Assembly (NCBI GenBank): GCA_032622095.1
Contig: CP136067.1
Span: 129,039,990-129,103,989 of the forward strand
Source of the DNA: Siphonodentalium dalli
Lineage: Eukaryota > Mollusca > Scaphopoda > Gadilida > Siphonodentaliidae
Length of the DNA: 64,000 nucleotides
Direction of reading: 5' to 3'
Numbering within the stretch: position 1 is the stretch's first letter; each line of letters starts with the position of its first letter. The position numbers and the translations under genes are program-made. The notes below the pieces were generated by a model. That model worked only from the letters and a program-made list of their open reading frames with translations, had not been told where the DNA came from and made no database searches. Below are positions 58,701 through 64,000 of this stretch, piece by piece.

Positions 58701-60210
58701 AAGTAAATTTGAAGATAGATTATTACTCCAGCTTAAATAGTAGATGCGTTTACCAAGGTGTACATCCATATCCAATGCTGATGCATATGCCAGCTATATA
58801 TACATGAGCGTCTACATTGGAAGCACTTTTGGCGAAACAAAACCAACGCATGTGCTCTTGGAACAATCATAGCTGCCATAAGTTGTCCATGTTCAAATTG
58901 CCATTGATCCAAACAGGGACGCCCGTAGCACAGTAGATTGAGTGATTAAACACTTCTGAACCATTTGGCCACCTGTCCTTATTAGCAACGTGCATGAATT
59001 GCGCTATGGTAACCACATAGCTGTTCACGCTATTGTTGGAGGTTGTGTGGCTGGAAGCTATTAATATGGTGTTCAATGATGAACACATTGATGGTATCCA
59101 AATATTAGAGTAGCAGCTGAAATGAGTGTGTCAAAAGACCAACTTTAATGAATGGGGTGATCAATTGAGTTCATACTAAACCTGGCAATTATATATATTG
59201 CTAATTTCCAATACGCAGGTAGGACAGCTCCGTTCATCTGGTAGATTACAAAACTTTGGTGAGTATACGTGAACTAATTTCCTACCAATGTTGACGCAAT
59301 ATATTATTATGGTCTGCACGATGTGTAAAGTCCATCTCTCGAGTAGCATTGTATTTACAGTGATGTTGGTACTCATTTAAATGCATCATACTGTAAACCA
59401 ACATGACCAAAGTAGTGTACTTGGAACAAATGCGGCTTCCAGAAGTGTCGGAAATCAATTTGTTATGCTGGTGAATAGAGTGTATAGTTTAACTCTTAGT
59501 TGTCCTAAGTTCCAAAATGACATATTTTTCGGAACATAGGACAACCTGGCCCTAAAATAGTGTTAAGGTCTGAACTGTCATTTGCGTGTTCAACAACAAA
59601 TATTTAGTTCTATTTTGCTCTAAGTGCTAAATTTCACACCCTAGGTCTACATTTCTCAAAACTTAAGAGATATAACAGATTTATGCGGATATGTCTGGAT
59701 ACAATTGAATAGCTAAGACATTAAGGAATCCAAAGATGTGAAAATTTCCACTGTAAACCATACATTTCAGTTGTGACGGCAATTCAAACTTTGAAAATCG
59801 ATTTACTCAAAATCATAAAAAATGCACTTAGAACAGATTGGAACTCAGGTCGCGATATGGGAGAGGGGGGTACCCTTAAGTGAGTCAGTACTTGTCCCCC
59901 AATTCCTTTGTATGTATAAACAAATGTATGTGTTATATATCATGTGTTATCTAAATTTGACATATATTTGAAATAAATATATCTAAACTAAACTTTGGTA
60001 CATTCCAGCAGTCGGAAATTTCATGCATGACACAACATTAGTTGGACATTAATTTGACACCATATATAGGTTGGCATTGTTCTCATTGTTTGATTTTTTT
60101 CAACCAGTAAAAGTTGGTAATTTTCCAATCTTAGTGTTTGTCAGATTGGGTATTTCCAACGGGGAGCAAATTGAATTCTGCGAACCTGTGAGATTGATGT
60201 TTGGTTCAAT
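55762..60210. other. 4.4 kb without recognised features
   Basis: 55.9-58.6 kb is a little less AT-rich, with a run of minus-strand frames of 60-141 codons (the largest at 56693-57118, Cys- and Leu-rich). None overlaps a recognisable domain or shows splice-linked continuity, so no gene is called; a non-coding transcript or a fast-evolving gene cannot be excluded. The right member of the dispersed inverted pair lies at about 59841-59870. Confidence 0.35.

Positions 60211-60243
<33 letters not shown>
60211..60243 (+). repeat. 33-nt poly-G homopolymer
   Basis: Thirty-three consecutive Gs after TTCAAT, followed by TGCAGTTGGCCGGAAATTTG. The longest homopolymer in the window and a clear potential G-quadruplex; the length itself may be imprecise in any assembly. 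Confidence 0.95.
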
Positions 60244-60244
<1 letters not shown>

Positions 60245-61269
60245 GCAGTTGGCCGGAAATTTGAGGAAACTTACTTCTAGCCACGTCCCTAGAACATGTG
60301 TCTGTTGACTATATATACAGAGACTATTGCGCAAAACGACTGCATTTAACGAAACAAAACATGTTAAACATGAAATTGCTATAACTTTAAGACTAGATGA
60401 TAGTACATACGTGTACATTGTATCTGATAATCCATCGATACCATATAATCCTACTATTTCTTGAATAAGAAGAAACATTATAATAACGAACACAGCAGAA
60501 GACATATCCATGCAGGTTCATATGAATTCGGTCAATGGTGACGTATCCGCCGAATTCGAAATCGACATGCGTTCGGGCGGTATTTTAAGGATGGAATTAT
60601 GAAATGGACATATGAAAGTGACAATCAACAATGATTTGCAATTGCTTCGCCATCAACCGAAGTGCTCCCCCAGCGTTACTATCAATAGCGTTATTATTTG
60701 GCTAATTTCAGTAATATTCTCCCAGTTTACATTCAATAAAACAAATTTGTCTTCGCATTTAAAATTCTTTGATATAGATCGTTTATATTCTGCAATAATT
60801 TGTACACAAGAGAGCGGATTCTTATGTTTTATTGTGTTTTTAAACTCTGAGGTGGCGAAATCTCGGTTTGTTTACATTACGAACATTTGAGTCCGTAATC
60901 GGAATCGATCCCAATCGGATTACCACGAAATTGAGATTACGGTCTGTTCGTTCACTGATTCTGACAATTTCTGGTCTGTTCTTTTGCCGAACCAAGTCGT
61001 ACGGGGACCAATCTGTAATCTGAATCCAGAATCTGAATCGGATTTTTAGCGAAATAACGCCTCAGCTGTTCAGTAATCTGGTGGACTATTTTGATTCCTC
61101 TTCCATATTGTATATACTATGGAATATGTTGTGTATAATGCGATCTGGACATTCGAATATTAAGTGAGCCTTTAGTCGAGCCTGTAGATTTTTAAATATG
61201 AAAATAAGGTGTGTTCGGGACAATAAATCCATATTATACGGCGATGGCCAGGAACTTATTTAGAGATGC
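60244..61269. other. Non-coding stretch with a family-C-like end
   Basis: No gene seen. TTCGAATATTAAGTGAGCCTTTA at about 61153-61175, described here as TTCGAATATTAAG plus TGAGCCTTTA, resembles a decayed right end of family C. Confidence 0.45.
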
Positions 61270-61733
61270 ATAATCAGATCAGATGGTCCCCAAACCATCA
61301 AGATGCAAAACAACAACAACAACAACATTTATTCAAAATACGCTTTAGTTATCAGAATCGATTAATTGCATCAAAATAAAGCTAATCACTGTCAACTATG
61401 GTATCAAATTTCCCAAAAAAGTTTTATTTATCAAAATTTTTTCGACGAAATATCGCCGTATATATTATCACTTAAGTATCACGAAAGTTGGCCGTATTAC
61501 CACTTGATTTTGGAGTTAATCCATCTTCATCCGCAATTTTGACCTTCCGTTTGACCACAAGTTTCTGGGCCACATATTATTACACATCTCGAGAAATAAC
61601 AAACTTCAAAAATCTATCACTCTGAGCTTTGATGGGTGGGTTCCTCGACTTGAATCAAATTTGTGTTACCCCCCACCCCCGAAGCCAAAGAAATAGTAAT
61701 TTAGGGGTGTTTAATCGGATTGGGTACCTTTAA
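61270..61733. mobile_element. Family B element, left end eroded
   Basis: The right end CGGATTGGGTACCTTTAA and the interior (AACAACAACAACAACATTTA; GAGCTTTGATGGGTGGGTTC; GAAGCCAAAGAAATAGTAAT) match the 12561 copy closely. The left tip is missing. Confidence 0.82.
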
Positions 61734-61834
61734 GAGTTCGGTACAATGCTCACTATAAAAACGGCGGACGAAGCAAAAATGGTGAGCGTTTTCAACTTGA
61801 TAACCGCATGAAAACGATGATATGAGGGTATCAC

Positions 61835-62264
61835 CCCCTCCCCTTGAATACCAGTTAATTTTGGGGGGGTGAATCCTGAATACATGTTAAGAAATAATAT
61901 GCGATAAATGACATACAAATTGACTGTTTTAATATACCGGTTAATTAAAAGTTTGGAATTGGAACACAAATCAAATATAGTTTCCGGACGCCTTCCGGTT
62001 AACGACCGAAGAGACGCCGGTCGCGTTATGGGCGTTATGATACGATTAATGATACTTTATGATGGCATGGTGGTCGACTATGCCCAAGAAGCTATTCTAC
62101 CCACTCATTCATACAGATAACTAGCACAAAATATTATTTTGCGCCATCAAAACCTGCGTCCAAGATGTTTTGCTTGAACCAGAATACCAGTTAATTCGGG
62201 GGTATGAATCCCGCGTACGGCTTCAAAACACCCTGAATCCCGCGTACCGAAAGGGGGGGGGGGG
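61835..62264. repeat. Related G-rich repeats around AATACCAGTTAATT
   Basis: GAATACCAGTTAATTTTGGG at 61845 and GAATACCAGTTAATTCGGGG at 62181 are followed by similar GTGAATCC/ATGAATCC. A 12-nt G run (62253-62264) near GATATCATCATG mirrors a C-rich stretch at about 61815-61840. A loose inverted arrangement of one repeat family. Confidence 0.55.
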
Positions 62265-62931
62265 TTGATATCATCATGAAGGGTATGGGAATAGGATTTC
62301 GTAATTTGTCCCAGTTCAAATCCCTGCAGCCACAAGGGATTCTACATTGGGTTCAAACTCCAGGCAGAGTTATCTCCCATCGCACCGCTGATATATCGCA
62401 GCGATAGCGTAGAGGGCGCTGTATGGAGTTTACCTTGGGTTATATTTAGCGAACTTATATGACACAATTAAAATACATGGGGGTGTGGGTAACGTATACA
62501 GTATAGTTTTCTAATAGAATGTAGATTTCTGAATGAATTCTCTCTAAATGTCAAAACTCATGCTGCGTGCTATGTTCGATGTCTTCGTGTGAATTGGTAT
62601 GCCGACTCCGTTTGTTCAGTCAATCCCCAGAAAAATATATCTATATATGACTACATATATCACATGAATTATGTACAGTTAATTACACTCACTAATTGTC
62701 ATCCGTAATTGGTTACTGTGTGCATGGTGGTTATATCTGCTCCAATAACTTATTAGTTTTCTGTTATTACCTTATTAGGCGGCGTCACACGTATCAGCAA
62801 TTAGCAATTAATGCCACAGCGCTGCCATACTGGATCATATATGGTGGTGCAGTAAGGTGACAATTGTCCACAATGCATAAATAGAGGATCTCCAACGAGT
62901 TATGTTGAGATATATAGAGGATATGAAATGA
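62265..62931. other. Non-coding stretch
   Basis: Nothing recognised. Confidence 0.4.
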
Positions 62932-63051
62932 GTGTTTCTCTCATATGATATTTATGAAACGAGTCTAAGAATTTTCAGTTTTCTCGAGCCTCCGGCGAGA
63001 GAAAACTGAAAATTCGTGACGAGTTTCATAAATATCATATGAGAGAAACAC
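62932..63051. repeat. Hairpin, ~55-bp arms
   Basis: GTGTTTCTCTCATATGATAT is mirrored by ATATCATATGAGAGAAACAC, and AATTTTCAGTTTTCTC by GAGAAAACTGAAAATT, around the centre GAGCCTCCGGCGA. The stem core TTTATGAAACGAGT also appears, without a loop, at 63571-63596. Confidence 0.93.
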
Positions 63052-63335
63052 GAATTACATATTCTATTTATCATATGACACCTATAAATTGATTATGATG
63101 TCCAAAACGCACACAAATCACTAAATAGCTATATGACATCGGCAGCAAAAGGTTAATGTGACGTCACTTCATTGCACCGGAAGCCCAATTACACCTGGTG
63201 AACTAGCAGAAATAATATGCACGCGAATATATAGTGCGCTATTCTGTTCTCAGTTTGTGACATTATATCGTATGTTTATTAGATAAATACGAATTACATA
63301 TTCTATTTATCGTATAACAATGTCCAAAACTATAT
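63050..63335. repeat. Diverged direct duplication next to the hairpin
   Basis: ACGAATTACATATTCTATTT then TATCATATGACA and GTCCAAAACGCAC (63050-63112) recurs as ACGAATTACATATTCTATTT, TATCGTATAACA and GTCCAAAACTATA (63288-63331). Confidence 0.8.
63159..63250 (+). promoter_or_regulatory. Possible promoter cluster: CRE, ETS and TATA-like motifs
   Basis: A full palindromic CRE TGACGTCA (63159-63166), an ETS-type CCGGAAG (63178-63184) and GAATATATAG (63225-63234) are closely spaced; a CCAAT motif (GCCAATCAGAACCC) follows at about 63439. The combination is suggestive of an animal promoter, but no gene is recognised in the remaining 750 bp. Confidence 0.25.
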
Positions 63336-63570
63336 ATTTCAAGATTATAATTGCGAGAATTTCGGCATCGCGTTGATTGACGCGCACGAATTTGACCTGC
63401 ATTTAGTTAGAGATACGGCTCGGCTTCGGCTGCCATTCAGCCAATCAGAACCCACTTTTTGTCAACAAACCAATCAAATTATCGGAAGGTGATATGAACT
63501 AGTAGTTCATATGAAATTGATTTATGACATACTTTCCAACGTAAATAATGATTGAGTCATATGATAAAAG

Positions 63571-63596
63571 ATTTTATGAAACGAGTTTCATAAAAT
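63571..63596. repeat. 26-bp perfect palindrome
   Basis: ATTTTATGAAAC joined to GAGTTTCATAAAAT forms a symmetric sequence; it shares its core with the 62932 hairpin arms. Confidence 0.85.
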
Positions 63597-64000
63597 CCCA
63601 ACGTAACGAGTTGAAGATCTTGTATATCACAAGAAAACAACTAGAGCTTTGTGCCTTTTTAACAAATCAAAATCATTAAAAGTAGTTGCAAAATGTATAT
63701 ATTTACAGCGTTGGCTGAGACGCTTACCAACTGTATAAGACAGTATTGCGCTCTGTGGTTGGCGACGGAAAATATAGTTCCACAATTTGCCTCTTTGTTT
63801 TTGTGACTATTATAGTTAGTGCAACGAAGTTGGACAATAATGTAACTTTAATGAACAAAGTAATCATTTTGCATTGTCTGGTGTTGGTGTTATGCGCGGA
63901 TTTTCGAAATAGTATTAATCCACCTGGATCAGTGTAAAGACGCAGCGCGGTCATTTTGTTGGTGCGATACGAAGTGATATGTAGCACTCGCCCATTCATG
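63597..64000. other. Unassigned right end
   Basis: Overlapping frames on both strands (63724-63999 minus, 63746-63937 plus) are unrecognised. The plus-strand frame has a hydrophobic stretch (residues ~14-25) but no other support. Confidence 0.3.

Overview
The window reads as non-coding, repeat-dominated nuclear DNA of a eukaryote, most likely a metazoan and probably a marine invertebrate; this is inferred from the repeat types and no species can be named. There are no operons, no ribosome-binding-site pattern and no intact gene of a recognised family. The longest open frames lie in low-complexity DNA, in a satellite, or across hairpins. The only protein homology I can defend is a set of frameshifted fragments of DIRS-like (tyrosine-recombinase type) retrotransposons on the minus strand between about 46.8 and 50.0 kb.

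Layout: 0-17 kb is a patchwork of small foldback or MITE-like elements: TTAA-flanked piggyBac-like elements built round one shared 69-bp palindrome, a perfect 2 x 108 bp palindrome at 8752-8968, a recurring hairpin family at 1.8, 2.2, 7.7 and 49 kb, a degenerate ~400-bp tandem array at 10.5-12.5 kb, and two further terminal-inverted-repeat families. From 17063 to 32055 lies about 15 kb of a 53-bp satellite (about 283 units) with several nested higher-order periods, including an apparently identical 2066-bp tandem duplication. It is followed by another inverted-repeat element and a second full-length piggyBac-like MITE in opposite orientation.

From 34671 to 45013 the sequence is one enormous inverted repeat (foldback element) with a 45-nt central loop. 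The outer arms are made of ~150-bp modules and the inner arms of a degenerate ~43-bp minisatellite. Each arm has been hit by a different transposon: a 1.44-kb hAT-like element on the left (8-bp target duplication) and a 3.63-kb element on the right (3-bp TTA duplication). The opposite arm preserves each unoccupied site, so both insertions can be read to the base or nearly so.

45-64 kb holds a TATA plus start-codon plus splice-donor candidate next to the giant repeat, another strong hairpin, the DIRS-like fragments with a SINE-like insert, a 49-bp minisatellite, further copies of the terminal-inverted-repeat families, a 902-bp foldback element packed with about 34 short GATATC-centred palindromes, a 33-nt G homopolymer, and long stretches in which I see nothing. 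The unifying theme is DNA able to fold back on itself: about fifteen separate inverted repeats from 26 bp to 10 kb, many nested in one another.
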